From positions 248,001 to 312,000 of the forward strand of contig NZ_JACYXK010000027.1 in assembly GCF_014842975.1 (NCBI RefSeq): 64,000 nucleotides of DNA, written 5' to 3'. How positions within the stretch are numbered: the first letter of the stretch is position 1; each line of letters opens with the position of its first letter. The stretch is from Rhodanobacter sp. DHB23 (GTDB lineage Bacteria; Pseudomonadota; Gammaproteobacteria; Xanthomonadales; Rhodanobacteraceae). Shown one piece after another: positions 45,237-56,100 of the stretch. Under the pieces are notes generated by a model, which had not been told where the DNA came from, ran no database searches, and saw only the letters and a list, made by a program, of their open reading frames with translations. A program made the position numbers and the translations under genes.

Positions 45237-45491
45237 CCTGATTGGCGTCGAGTCTCAGCGGCGAACTGATTTGCTCCTCCCCCTGCTTGCAGGGGGAGGC
45301 TGGGAGGGGGTGGAACCTTGCGCAAGACGCTCATGGATTGCTTTCGCGAGAGCTTAACCCCACCCCAGCCCTCCCCTGCACGCAGGGGAGGGAGTCAGTA
45401 GCGTTGCACGGTTGAGATTCGACGCTAATCAGGCTGCGCGCAGTGAAGGGAGCCAGTAACGTCGCACGACTGAGATTCGACGCCAATCAGG
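45237..45491. mobile_element. Second MITE-like element, with duplicated right end
   Basis: Homologous to 6351-6544 along its whole length. The left terminus CCTGATTGGCGTCGAGTCTC (45237-45256) matches right termini ending at 45433 and again at 45491, because the last 58 bases are tandemly duplicated with some divergence. The flanks TCCGTAGGT and TCCGCAGCT match at 7 of 9 positions around the full 255-bp unit, suggesting an older, decayed 9-bp target duplication. Two internal hairpins are kept. It fills most of the 343-base gap between the antiporter and recQ. Confidence 0.75.
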
Positions 45492-45556
45492 TCCGCAGCT
45501 GAGGTACGCACCCGTTGCACATCCGGCGGCGCGCACAAGCGCGCCTCCGCAGCGCC

Positions 45557-47371
45557 TCATTCCGCCGCGTTGATCACCGCGAGGAAGTCGCGCCCGTAGC
45601 GCGCGAGCTTGGCCTCGCCCACGCCGCTGACCTGGGCCAGCTCGCCTTCGTTCGCCGGCATCGCGCGCAGCATCGCCAGCAGGGTCGCATCGTGGAACAC
45701 CACGTAAGGCGGCACGCCCTGCTGGCGCGCGAGCTGCGTGCGCAGCGCGCGCAAGGCATCCCACAGCGGCTGCTCGTAGGCCTCGATGCCGAGGTTGGCG
45801 CCCGTCACCAGCTGGCTGTCGCGGCGGCGGCGCGCGGAACGCACGGGTTTCGCGTCCTCGCGCAGGCGCACGTCCTGCTTGCCCAGCAGCACGTCGCGGC
45901 TGGCCGCGGTGAGCCGCAGCGTGCCGTAGCCCTCCGCGTCCGTGCTCAGCAGGCCGGCGGCGAGCAGCTGGCGGAACACCGAGCGCCAGCCCTTCTCGTC
46001 GATGTCGGCCCCGATGCCGAAGGTGGAAAGCTTGTCATGGTCGAGCTGGCCCATGCGCTCGTTGTCCACGCCGCGCAGGATGTCGATCACGTGGCCGGCG
46101 CCGAAGCGCTGGCCGCTGCGGTACACCGCCGACAAGGCCTTCTGCGCAGGCACGGTGGCGTCCCAGGTCCTGGGCGGCTCCACGCAGTTGTCGCAGCGGC
46201 CGCAGGGGCCGTGGTAGTCCTCGCCGAACGCGCCCAGCAACAGCTCGCGGCGGCAGCGCGTGGCCTCGGCGTAGGCCAGCAGCGACTCCAGCTTCTGCCG
46301 CTCGATGCGCTTGCGCTCGTCCGCCGATTCCGACTGCGCGATCATCTGGCTCATCGTCACCACGTCGGCGAGGCCGTAGATCATCCACGCCTCGGCGGGC
46401 AGGCCGTCGCGGCCCGCGCGGCCGGTCTCCTGGTAGTAGCCTTCCATGCTGCGCGGCAGGTCCAGGTGCGCCACGAAGCGCACGTCCGGCTTGTCGATGC
46501 CCATGCCGAAGGCCACCGTGGCCACCATCACCACGCCGTCCTCGCGCAGGAAGCGCTGCTGGTTCCTCGCACGCGTGGCCGCGTCGAGGCCGGCGTGGTA
46601 CGGCAAGGCCTCGATGCCAGCCTCGGCCAGCCATGCCGCGGTCTCGTCCACCTTCTTGCGGCTGAGCGCATACACGATGCCCGCCGCGCCGCGATGGCCG
46701 TCGATGAACTGCATCAGCTGCGTGCGCGGGTTGTGCTTCAGCATCACGCGGTAGCGGATGTTGGGCCGGTCGAAACTGGAGACGAACTGGCGCGCGTCGC
46801 CCAGCGCCAGCCGCTCCACGATCTCCTCGCGCGTGCGCGGGTCCGCGGTGGCGGTGAGCGCGATGCGCGGCACCTGCGGGAAGCGCTCGTGCAGCACGGT
46901 GAGTTCGCGGTATTCGGGGCGGAAGTCGTGCCCCCACTGCGACACGCAATGCGCCTCGTCGATCGCGAACAGCGCGATCTCCGTCTGCCCGACCAGGCCG
47001 AGGAAACGCGGGGTGAGCAGGCGTTCCGGCGCCACGTAGAGCAGGTCCAGCTCGCCCGCCATGAACTGCCGCTCCACCTCGCGCTGCGACTGCGTGTCGA
47101 GGCTGGAGTTGAGGTAGGCCGCCGCCACGCCCGCGGCGCGCAACGCCTCCACCTGGTCCTGCATCAACGCGATCAGCGGCGACACCACGATGCCGGTGCC
47201 CTGCCGCAGCAGCGCGGGAATCTGGTAGCACAGCGACTTGCCGCCGCCGGTAGGCATCAGCACCAGCGCGTCGCCGCCCTCCGCCACGTGTTCGACGATG
47301 GCCTGCTGCTGGCCGCGGAAACCGGGATAGCCGAAGACGTTGCGGAGGATGTCGAGTGGAGAGCGGTGCAT
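45557..47371 (-). CDS. recQ: ATP-dependent DNA helicase RecQ
   Basis: A 604-residue superfamily 2 helicase working 3' to 5' in recombination and repair. Motifs in order: Q-motif [12 protein letters not shown], Walker [13 protein letters not shown], Walker [26 protein letters not shown], and motif [12 protein letters not shown]. The zinc cysteines are in [12 protein letters not shown] and CGRCDNC. A winged-helix RQC domain and a C-terminal HRDC domain ([36 protein letters not shown]) complete the classical layout. Starts at 47371, [15 protein letters not shown]. Single gene. Confidence 0.96.
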   Translation of the reverse strand: MHRSPLDILRNVFGYPGFRGQQQAIVEHVAEGGDALVLMPTGGGKSLCYQIPALLRQGTGIVVSPLIALMQDQVEALRAAGVAAAYLNSSLDTQSQREVERQFMAGELDLLYVAPERLLTPRFLGLVGQTEIALFAIDEAHCVSQWGHDFRPEYRELTVLHERFPQVPRIALTATADPRTREEIVERLALGDARQFVSSFDRPNIRYRVMLKHNPRTQLMQFIDGHRGAAGIVYALSRKKVDETAAWLAEAGIEALPYHAGLDAATRARNQQRFLREDGVVMVATVAFGMGIDKPDVRFVAHLDLPRSMEGYYQETGRAGRDGLPAEAWMIYGLADVVTMSQMIAQSESADERKRIERQKLESLLAYAEATRCRRELLLGAFGEDYHGPCGRCDNCVEPPRTWDATVPAQKALSAVYRSGQRFGAGHVIDILRGVDNERMGQLDHDKLSTFGIGADIDEKGWRSVFRQLLAAGLLSTDAEGYGTLRLTAASRDVLLGKQDVRLREDAKPVRSARRRRDSQLVTGANLGIEAYEQPLWDALRALRTQLARQQGVPPYVVFHDATLLAMLRAMPANEGELAQVSGVGEAKLARYGRDFLAVINAAE

Positions 47372-47928
47372 TCGGTGAATGCTAGCAAATGGGGGCAGTG
47401 CGGCGGCTGCCGCTGCGCTGACAAAACCTGTAATCCTCACCGCCCTTCGGGGTTTCGGACGACGCTGGCGCTTTATTGCGCGTTGAAATTTTTGCTTTCA
47501 AACAACCACAAGCAACAGGACGAAAACGTCGCGACGCCAGTCACCCAGTGATCGCAGGGTCGAACAAGCACAATCGCTACTGGATGACTCGCTGCGCCCC
47601 TCCTTTCGGGGCCGCCCTACGTGCGTTCTGCGCACTTCGCGCTTGTCCGACTTCTGCCGGGATGACGAGCTGTAGCTTGTAGCACTGCTTGGACTTGGCT
47701 CTGCTCCGGCCTCTGGCCATTGCTTCTGCGCGCTTGGAGCGCGCTGCTTTACCCGGGGCCCCTCGGCGGCGGTGAGGCGTGGACGATCAGGCCGCGCAGC
47801 GGGCGAGTCCACGGATGGACTCGCCTTTTCGACCGGGCAGGAGCCCGGCCGAAAAGCCCGGCCACGCCTCACGCACTCGGAGGGCAGGATGCCCGGAGAG
47901 CGCCGCCGCGGGGTGGCCTTCTCTTTTG

Positions 47929-47970
47929 GTTACTTTTCTCTTGGCCACGCAAGAGAAAAGTGACTCGGGC
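47929..47970. repeat. Dispersed repeat with TTACTTTTCTCTT / AAGAGAAAAGTGACTC hairpin
   Basis: Stem TTACTTTTCTCTT pairs (with one mismatch) with AAGAGAAAAGTGA around loop GGCCACGC. A related copy is at 62238-62288; both are followed by GC-rich sequence and then CGAAACCGCT. Confidence 0.7.
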
Positions 47971-48040
47971 TGCGACAGCAGCACGAAACCGCTCCGTCGC
48001 TTGCGATCAAAGCAGCCAACCAACTAAGGAAACTCTGATT

Positions 48041-48134
48041 TTGCTCGTCATCCCGGCGAAGGCCGGGATCCAGCGTCTGTGGGCCATCAACTGCAAAGAC
48101 GCTGGATTCCTGCTTTCGCAGGAATGACGAGCAA
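48041..48134. repeat. 94-bp compound palindrome
   Basis: Outer inverted repeats TTGCTCGTCAT (48041-48051) and ATGACGAGCAA (48124-48134) enclose an inner pair ATCCAGCGTCT / AGACGCTGGAT and a local hairpin CCCGGCGAAGGCCGGG. Another 94-bp unit of the same architecture is at 49902-49995. Confidence 0.75.
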
Positions 48135-48157
48135 GAACCCGATTGATCAGACCTTCC

Positions 48158-49771
48158 TTAACCGTGCGAATGCCCAGCCGCCTCCCGCTCAGCCACCTCC
48201 ACCGAAGGCGTCCGCCACCCCGACTTCACGCCCCACACGTAGAACACCAGGCTGATCACCGCGACCACCACCAGATCCCAGCCATAGGGCAGATACCCCT
48301 GCCCGCCGAACGTGGTGCTGCCCGCCCAGGACACGAGCGCAATGGCCGGCAGGTAGGCGATCAACCACCACGCCCCCTTGAGCTGGCGGCCGAAGTCATG
48401 CCAGCCGCTCTTCGCCTGGTAGTACAGGTACACCGGCAGCGCCACGACCATCAGCAGGATGATCTGCCCCGTGAGCGGCCACTTCGCCCAGTACAGCAGC
48501 TCGGTGGACATCACGAACGCGACGCCGGCGAGCACCGGCAGTCCGGCAAGGCGCAGCGGACGATGCAGGTCGGGCGCGGTGCGCCGCAGCGTCATCACGC
48601 TGACCGGACCGGTGATGTAGGAAATGATCGTCGCCACCGAGATCACCGCCGCCAGCGTGCCCCAGCCGCGGAACTGGAACAGGAACAGGTACGACACCAC
48701 CAGGTTGAACCACATTGCCGGGCGCGGCACACCCGACTTCGGATCGATGTGGCCGAAGATCTTCGGCATCGTGCCGTTGCGCTCCATGCCGTACAGCATG
48801 CGCGCGGTGGTGGCGGTGTAGGTCATGCCGGTGCCGCTGGGGCTGATGAAGGCATCGGCGTAAAGCAGCAGCGCCAGCCAGTTGAGGTTGACGATGACCG
48901 CCAGCTGCGCGAACGGCGAGCTGAAATCGATGCCGTGCCAGCCGGCCTTGGCCAGCAGGTCGGGCGGCACCGCACCGAGATAGGCCACCTGCAGGATGAT
49001 GTAGATCACGGTGGCCAGCCCGATCGAACCGACGATCGCGAACGGGATGCTCTTGCCCGGGTTGCGCGCCTCGCCGGCCAGGTTCACCGGACTCTGGAAC
49101 CCGTTGAAGCTGAAGACGATGCCCGCGGTCGCCACGGCGGTGAGCACGGCGGCGAAATCGATCGCGTGCGCGTCGCCATGCACACCCACCGAGAAGTTCT
49201 CGTGGTGGAAGCCACTGGCGATCAGCGCGATGCCGGTGGCCGCCGGCACGATCAGCTTGAACACCGTGATCGCGGTGTTGGAGTGCGCGAACAGCTTCAC
49301 GCTCCAGAAGTTCAGCAGGAAGTAGAGCAGCACCAGGGCCGCGGCGATCCACAGGCCGGGCACGGTCAGTTCGCCGTGGCCGCCCGCGGCGTGCAGGTAC
49401 AGGTTCTGCGCCCATTGCCATTTCCAGCCGGCCATGTACTGCACCGAGGCCTCGGCCTCCACCGGGATCACCGAGACGATGGCGATCCAGTTGGCCCAGG
49501 CGCCGATGAAGCCGACCAGCGAGCCGTGCGAGTAGTGGCTGTAGCGCACCATGCCGCCGGACTCGGGGAACATCGAGCCGAGTTCCGCGTAGGTCAGCGC
49601 GATGGTCATGATGATCGCCGCGCCCAGCACCCAGGCCCAGATCGCGCCCGGGCCCGCCAGCCCGGCCGCGCGCCACGCGCCGAACAGCCAGCCGGAGCCG
49701 ATGATCGAACCCAGGCCAGTGAGCATCAGGGCGAACGGGCTGACGTCGCGGCGGATCGAGCTGGAAGACAT
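48158..49771 (-). CDS. APC-superfamily amino acid permease
   Basis: A 537-residue transporter with about 12-14 helices. The N-terminal FALMLTGLGSIIGSGWLFGA is the substrate-binding unwound helix 1 of the APC fold, followed by ALTYAELGSMFPESGGMVRY, the conserved helix 2-3 region, and FNGFQSPVNLAGEARNPGKS. It resembles aspartate/glutamate-type proton symporters but the substrate cannot be assigned. It ends in a His-containing tail GHSHG. The L-serine deaminase gene lies upstream on the same strand, 255 bases away with a repeat between, so co-regulation is possible but not evident. Confidence 0.85.
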   Translation of the reverse strand: MSSSSIRRDVSPFALMLTGLGSIIGSGWLFGAWRAAGLAGPGAIWAWVLGAAIIMTIALTYAELGSMFPESGGMVRYSHYSHGSLVGFIGAWANWIAIVSVIPVEAEASVQYMAGWKWQWAQNLYLHAAGGHGELTVPGLWIAAALVLLYFLLNFWSVKLFAHSNTAITVFKLIVPAATGIALIASGFHHENFSVGVHGDAHAIDFAAVLTAVATAGIVFSFNGFQSPVNLAGEARNPGKSIPFAIVGSIGLATVIYIILQVAYLGAVPPDLLAKAGWHGIDFSSPFAQLAVIVNLNWLALLLYADAFISPSGTGMTYTATTARMLYGMERNGTMPKIFGHIDPKSGVPRPAMWFNLVVSYLFLFQFRGWGTLAAVISVATIISYITGPVSVMTLRRTAPDLHRPLRLAGLPVLAGVAFVMSTELLYWAKWPLTGQIILLMVVALPVYLYYQAKSGWHDFGRQLKGAWWLIAYLPAIALVSWAGSTTFGGQGYLPYGWDLVVVAVISLVFYVWGVKSGWRTPSVEVAEREAAGHSHG

Positions 49772-49901
49772 GGAAACTCCTGAGGCGCGTACCGCGCATT
49801 CCCCGAAACAAGTGGGGAATGGTTGCAGACCCGGCCCCGGGACGCCACCCGCCACAGGTCACGACGGCGGGTTGAGCCCCGTGGAACCGGGGTCTCGCGA
49901 C

Positions 49902-49995
49902 GGCGTCATGCCCGCGGAGGCGGGCATCCACGTTGCCTTCCGGCAGCGCTTTTCAGCCGTATTTGGTGGATGCCCGCTTGCGCGGGCATGACGCC
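49902..49995. repeat. 94-bp compound palindrome
   Basis: Outer arms GGCGTCATGCCCGCG (49902-49916) and CGCGGGCATGACGCC (49981-49995) are perfect inverted repeats. Each end also folds as a small hairpin (GCCCGC-GGAG-GCGGGC, GCCCGC-TT-GCGGGC), and an inner GGATG/CATCC pair is present. Same length and plan as 48041-48134. Confidence 0.75.
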
Positions 49996-50026
49996 ATCGA
50001 AGCTCTGAACGTCAAACGGACGTGCC

Positions 50027-51409
<1,383 letters not shown>

Positions 51410-51474
51410 GCGGCGCTCGCAGATAGCGGAAACAGGACGCTATTCTACGAGCGGTACCGCCCATCCGCAGCCGC

Positions 51475-51714
51475 ATGTCCCACCTGACCCTCTACCAGCG
51501 CGACTATTGCCACCTGTGCGACATGGCGCTGGCGGTGCTGGCCGAGGCACAGGCACCGGAGTTCGACAGCGTGTGGGTGGACGACAGCGCGGAGCTGGAG
51601 CGACGCTACGGCACCCGCGTGCCGGTGCTGCGCGACGGGCGCGACGGGCGCGAGCTGGACTGGCCATTCGACGCGCCGGCGGTGCGTGGCTTCCTCGCCA
51701 CCGCGTCGTCGTAA
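51475..51714 (+). CDS. Glutaredoxin-like protein
   Basis: A 79-residue thioredoxin-fold protein with the redox motif CHLC (residues 12-15) in YQRDYCHLCDMALAVL and the cis-proline region RYGTRVPVLRDG. The family (DUF836-like glutaredoxins) is small and of unknown partner. It is divergent from sdaA with 65 bases between starts. The TAA stop is the first part of a long inverted repeat. Confidence 0.85.
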   Translation: MSHLTLYQRDYCHLCDMALAVLAEAQAPEFDSVWVDDSAELERRYGTRVPVLRDGRDGRELDWPFDAPAVRGFLATASS

Positions 51715-51786
51715 GGAGCGCACCCTGTACGTGATGGCTCTTGCTCCGATCAAACACCAGAGCAATCGCGCACAGGGTGCGCTCCT
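51714..51786. repeat. Long inverted repeat at a convergent gene junction
   Basis: Arms AGGAGCGCACCCTGT (51714-51728) and ACAGGGTGCGCTCCT (51772-51786) are perfect over 15 bp with a 43-base spacer. The left arm starts on the last base of the glutaredoxin stop codon; the right arm ends 9 bases before the yceI stop. A homologous element is at 56698-56769. Confidence 0.8.
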
Positions 51787-51795
51787 ACCGGCGGA

Positions 51796-52353
51796 TCATT
51801 TCGCCGTCAGCACCAGGTGCGCGTGCACCTTCACGTCGGCGCCGATCACCGAGGTGTCGGCGTAGTCGCCGCCGCCCACCTTGAAATCCAGGCGCTTGAG
51901 CGTGCCGCTCACGTCCAGCGTGGCGCCCTTGCCCTGCGGCCTGAAGTCCACCGCGAGGCTCACCGGCCTGGTCACGCCGCGCAGGGTGAGCTGGCCGTCG
52001 GCCACCACCTTGCCGCCGACGCTGCGGAAGCCGGTGGTGACGAAGTGCGCCGTGGGGTACTGCGCCACGTCGAAGAAATCCTTTCCGGGCAAGGCGCCCT
52101 GCTGGTCCTTGTCGCTGACCGCGACGCTGGCCATGCTCACGCTGACGTCGAACTTCGACTGCGCGAGCTGGGCCGGGTCGTAGCTGATCGCGGCCTGCCA
52201 CTGCCTGAAGCTGCCGTCGAAGCCGGCGCCCTGGAAGCTGCCGGTGAAGCCCAGCGTGCTGGCGGGTTGCACCGCGTAGTCGGCGGCGAACGCGGCGCAG
52301 GGCGCGGCGAGCGCGAGCAGGGCCGCGGCGGCGAAGCGATGAATGGTTTTCAT
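51796..52353 (-). CDS. yceI: YceI-family periplasmic protein
   Basis: A 185-residue exported lipocalin-like protein that binds isoprenoid lipids. Signal peptide 1-23 ends AAFA. The body begins DYAVQPASTLGFTGSFQGAG and contains FDVSVSMASVAVSDKDQQGA, FFDVAQYPTAHFVTTGFRSV and the closing IGADVKVHAHLVLTAK, all in family order. Its ATG overlaps the stop of the cytochrome b561 gene (ATGA), the usual pairing; by association it may take part in quinone or isoprenoid handling. Confidence 0.93.
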   Translation of the reverse strand: MKTIHRFAAAALLALAAPCAAFAADYAVQPASTLGFTGSFQGAGFDGSFRQWQAAISYDPAQLAQSKFDVSVSMASVAVSDKDQQGALPGKDFFDVAQYPTAHFVTTGFRSVGGKVVADGQLTLRGVTRPVSLAVDFRPQGKGATLDVSGTLKRLDFKVGGGDYADTSVIGADVKVHAHLVLTAK

Positions 52354-52922
52354 GGGTTTCCTCCCTTGTCGTTGCGCGATTTGCCGAACGGCAACATGCG
52401 GCGCAGCACGTCGTCGCCGTCGAACACGTGGTGCTTGAGCGCGGCGCCCACGTGCGCCACCAGCACCAGCACCAGGAACCAGAACAGGTATTCGTGCAGC
52501 GCATGCGAGAAGTGGCGCAGCGCGTCGTCCTTCGCCGCCAGTGCGGGCAGGTTGAACAGCTTGAAGAACTGCAGCGGCTTGCCGGTCACCGAGTTGAACC
52601 ACCAGCCGGAGAGCGGCAGCGCCAGCGCCAGCAGGTAGAGCAGCAGGTGCACGATGCGCGAGGCCAGCATCTGCCAGCGCGGCGCCAGCTCCTCGCGCGG
52701 GCGCCCGTCGCGCCAGCGCCAGGCCAGGCGCAGCAGCATCAGCGCCAGCACGGTGAGGCCGATGGACTTGTGCAGCGCCAGCCAGTTGATCTTCCGCATC
52801 GGGTTGCCGGCCAGGTCCATGCACAGGCCGAACACGCCGTTGCCTAGGATGGCCAGCGCCACGACCCAGTGGAAGGACTTGGCGATGGTTCCCCAGTGGT
52901 GGGCGTCGCTGCGCAGCGTCAT
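52350..52922 (-). CDS. Cytochrome b561
   Basis: A 190-residue four-helix diheme membrane cytochrome. Predicted heme ligands are His18 (KSFHWVVALAILGNGVFG), His51 (ALHKSIGL), and two further histidines in SHALHEYLFWFLVL (about 146-150) and AALKHHVF. Such proteins oxidise or reduce quinone in the inner membrane. Translationally coupled to yceI downstream. Confidence 0.92.
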   Translation of the reverse strand: MTLRSDAHHWGTIAKSFHWVVALAILGNGVFGLCMDLAGNPMRKINWLALHKSIGLTVLALMLLRLAWRWRDGRPREELAPRWQMLASRIVHLLLYLLALALPLSGWWFNSVTGKPLQFFKLFNLPALAAKDDALRHFSHALHEYLFWFLVLVLVAHVGAALKHHVFDGDDVLRRMLPFGKSRNDKGGNP

Positions 52923-53123
52923 GGCGGATCCTCGATGGCATGGTGGTCGATGCGCGGCAAAGTCTGGACGAAGGCCGGCGCGGATGCCAGCGCCCGGAAC
53001 GGGACACAGTGTTCCCCCGGCGTTCGCTTCCCTTGCCCCCTTTTGGCATGATTCGCGGTCTGACGTGGTGCGGCTCGCGCGGATCGCCGCGCGAGCCGGA
53101 GCACCGCCGTAGCGGGGACAACG

Positions 53124-56100
53124 ATGGGACGCGGGCCGTTGATGTCTGCGGGCTTGCTGGGCCTGCTGCTGCTCATCGCGATGCCTGCACCGGCACGGGC
53201 GCAGGCCATGCCCGCCTCCGCGCCGCCGCCGGCGGTTCCGCTGGTCACGCCGCAGTTCCGCCGCTACGGCGTGGACGATGGCCTGCCGAGTTCGAACGTC
53301 TACGCCGTGGCGCAGGATCGCAGCGGGGTGGTCTGGTTCGGCACCAAGGGCGGCATCGCGCGCTTCGACGGCGTGCAGTTCCAGGTGTTCCGCCACGTGT
53401 CGAACGACCCCGGCTCGCTGTCCGACAACGGCATCTCGACCCTGCTGGTGGACAGCCGGAACCGCCTGTGGGCGAGCGGCCTCAATGCGGGACTGAACCG
53501 CTACGACGCAACCACCGGCAAGTTCGTGCACTGGGGGCACGACCCGGCCGACCCGACCAGCCTGTCCAGCGCGCGCGTCTGGTCGCTGGCGCAGACGCCG
53601 GACGGCGCACTGTGGGTGGGCACGGACAACGGGCTGGATCGCCTGCGCCCGGACGGCCACGGCTTCGACCACGTCGAGTACCAGCCGCCCGCGGGCAAGG
53701 CCGAGAACTTCGGCGCGGTAGGCGCGCTCCACGTCGATGCGCACGGGCAACTGTGGATAGGCACCGACCTCGGCGTGTTCCGCCGCGACACCGCGGGCCG
53801 GATGCACAGGGTGCTGGCCGCCGACCCGCACGATTCGATGTCGGCCTGGAACATCGACAGCGACGGCGACGAGGTGCGCATCGCCACCGACCGTGGCCTG
53901 ATGGTGGTGGGGGCGGACGGACTGGCGCGGCGCTTCGGCGGCACGGCGATCCCGGCCACCAACGTGATGGACAGCAAGCGCGACCGGGCCGGCCGGCTGT
54001 GGATAGGCACGCAGCGCGGCCTGTTCATGCAGCCGCGCCCCGGTGCGCCGGTGATGGCGATCACCAACCACCCCGTGCTCAACGGCAACCTGCCCGGCAG
54101 TTGGGTGTGGCACATGCTGGTCGACCGTGCCGGCGGCCTGTGGCTGGCGGTGCTCGACGGCGGCGTGGGCTACCTGGCGCCGGGCTGGGGCAGCTTCAGC
54201 CGCTTCACCCACATCCCGGACGACCCGGCCAGCCTGCGCGACGCCGTCGCCACCACCATGGCGCGCGGCAAGGACGACCTGCACGTCTGGGTGGGCGAAC
54301 GCGCCGGCCGGGTGGACCGGCTCGATCCCGTCACGGGGCAGGTGGAACACGTCCTGTCGAACCTCGACGGCGACGTGGTCGGCATGACCGAGGACTCGCG
54401 CGGCCGGCTGTGGGTGGCGCTGCAGGGCTACATCGCCGTGTGCGATGTCGCGCAGCGCCGCTGCACGCGCATCGATCCGGGCCATGGCGTCATGCGCCAT
54501 CCGCTGGAAGTGGAGCCGGGCCCGGACGGGCAGATGTACGCGCGCACCTTCGGCGAAGGCATCTTCCGCATCGACCAGGACACGCTGGCGGTGACGCCGG
54601 TGCCGATGGACCTGCCCAACGAGCGGGTGCGCTGGGGCAGCCAGATGACCCTGCGCGACGGCGTGTTCTGGTACGCCAGCGACGGCGGCATGATGCAGTT
54701 CGACCGGACGCGCGGGCGCTTCGCGATGGCGCCGGGCGCGACGCCGGGACAAGGCGTGGACGCCTTCGCCTTCGCCGTCGACGGCATGTGGACGGCCAAC
54801 GCGAACGGCCTGTCGCACTACCGCATCGAAGGCAACGCGATGGCGCTGGACCGCACGGTGGATTCCGCGCAGGGCTGGCCTTCGATCAACGTGGTGGACC
54901 TCAAGGTCGACTCGCAGGACCGCGTGTGGGTGTTCGGCCATGACGGGCTGTGGCGCTTCGATCCGGCAAGCGGGCACTTCCGCTCCTTCGGCCTGCAGGA
55001 CGGCCTCGCCAACGGCGAGTTCTCGCGCGGCTACGCCGAGATGCCCAGCGGCTACCTCTATGCCGCGACCCTGGGCGGCGTGGTGGCGTTCGACCCCGAC
55101 CGCATCGGCGCGCAGAAGGCACCGCCGCCGCTGGCGATCACCGGCGTCACCGTGCGCCGGCGCGGCGTGCGGCAGGCGCTGCCCATCGAGCGCGGCGTGG
55201 TGCACGTGGGCTGGCGCGACCGCCAGCTGAGCATCCAGGCGCGGGTGTTCTCCTACCTCGACCCCTACGCCAACCGCTACCGCTTCTTCCTGCACGGCTT
55301 CGATCCCGGCTGGGTGGACGTGGGCAATCCCGGCGAACGCGACCTCTCCGGCCTGGGCAGCGGCGATTACACGCTGGAGGTGATGGCGGCCGGCGCGGAA
55401 GGCGTGTGGACGCACCTCGCGCAACCGCTGCACATCCACGTGCAGTCGCCGCCCTGGCTGCGCTGGTGGGCGTGGCTGCTGTACGCGCTGGCGCTGGCGT
55501 CCGCGGCGAGCCTGCTCATGCTGGAGTGGCAGCGGCGCCTGGCGCAGCGCCACCACGTCGACCTGATCGAGCAGCGGCACGCCCTCGCCGAGCAGGCCAA
55601 TGCGGCGAAGACGCAGTTCCTCGCCACGCTGAGCCACGAGATCCGCACCCCGATGACCGGCGTGATGGGCATGGCCGAACTGCTGCTCAACACGCCGCTG
55701 GACAGCCGGCAGCGGGACTACACGCGCGCCATGCAGCGCTCCGGCGGCATGCTGCTGAAACTGCTCAACGACGCGCTCGACCTGGTGCGCATCGACGCCG
55801 GCCGCTTCGAACTGGAGCCGTCGCCGTACGACCCGCGCCAGGTGGTGCTCGACGTGGCGCAGCTGGAACAGGGCATGGCCTGGAGCAAGGGCCTGCAGTT
55901 CGTGGTGGAGGTCGCCGACAACTTCCCCGCACTGGTGGTGGGCGATGCGGTGCGCATCAAGCAGGTGCTGCTGAACCTCGTCAACAACGCGCTGAAGTTC
56001 ACCGAGCACGGCAGCATCACCCTGCGCGCCACGCGCAGTGGCGACGACCTGCTGTTCAGCGTCAGCGACACCGGGCCGGGCATCCCCGGCAACAGCCAGT

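Larger units (their letters stand above)
47372..48157. other. 786-base gene-free, repeat-rich intergenic region
   Basis: No supported gene. The stretch contains hairpins (for example GGCGAGTCCACGGATGGACTCGCC near 47806-47829), the dispersed GAGAAAAGTGACTC repeat at 47929-47970 and a 94-bp compound palindrome at 48041-48134. Several open frames exist but lie inside repeats and lack ribosome sites. Confidence 0.7.

Noticed and set aside
47476-48127. Several small open frames in the recQ-APC gap
   Set aside because: They lie in dispersed hairpin repeats and lack ribosome sites and codon bias.
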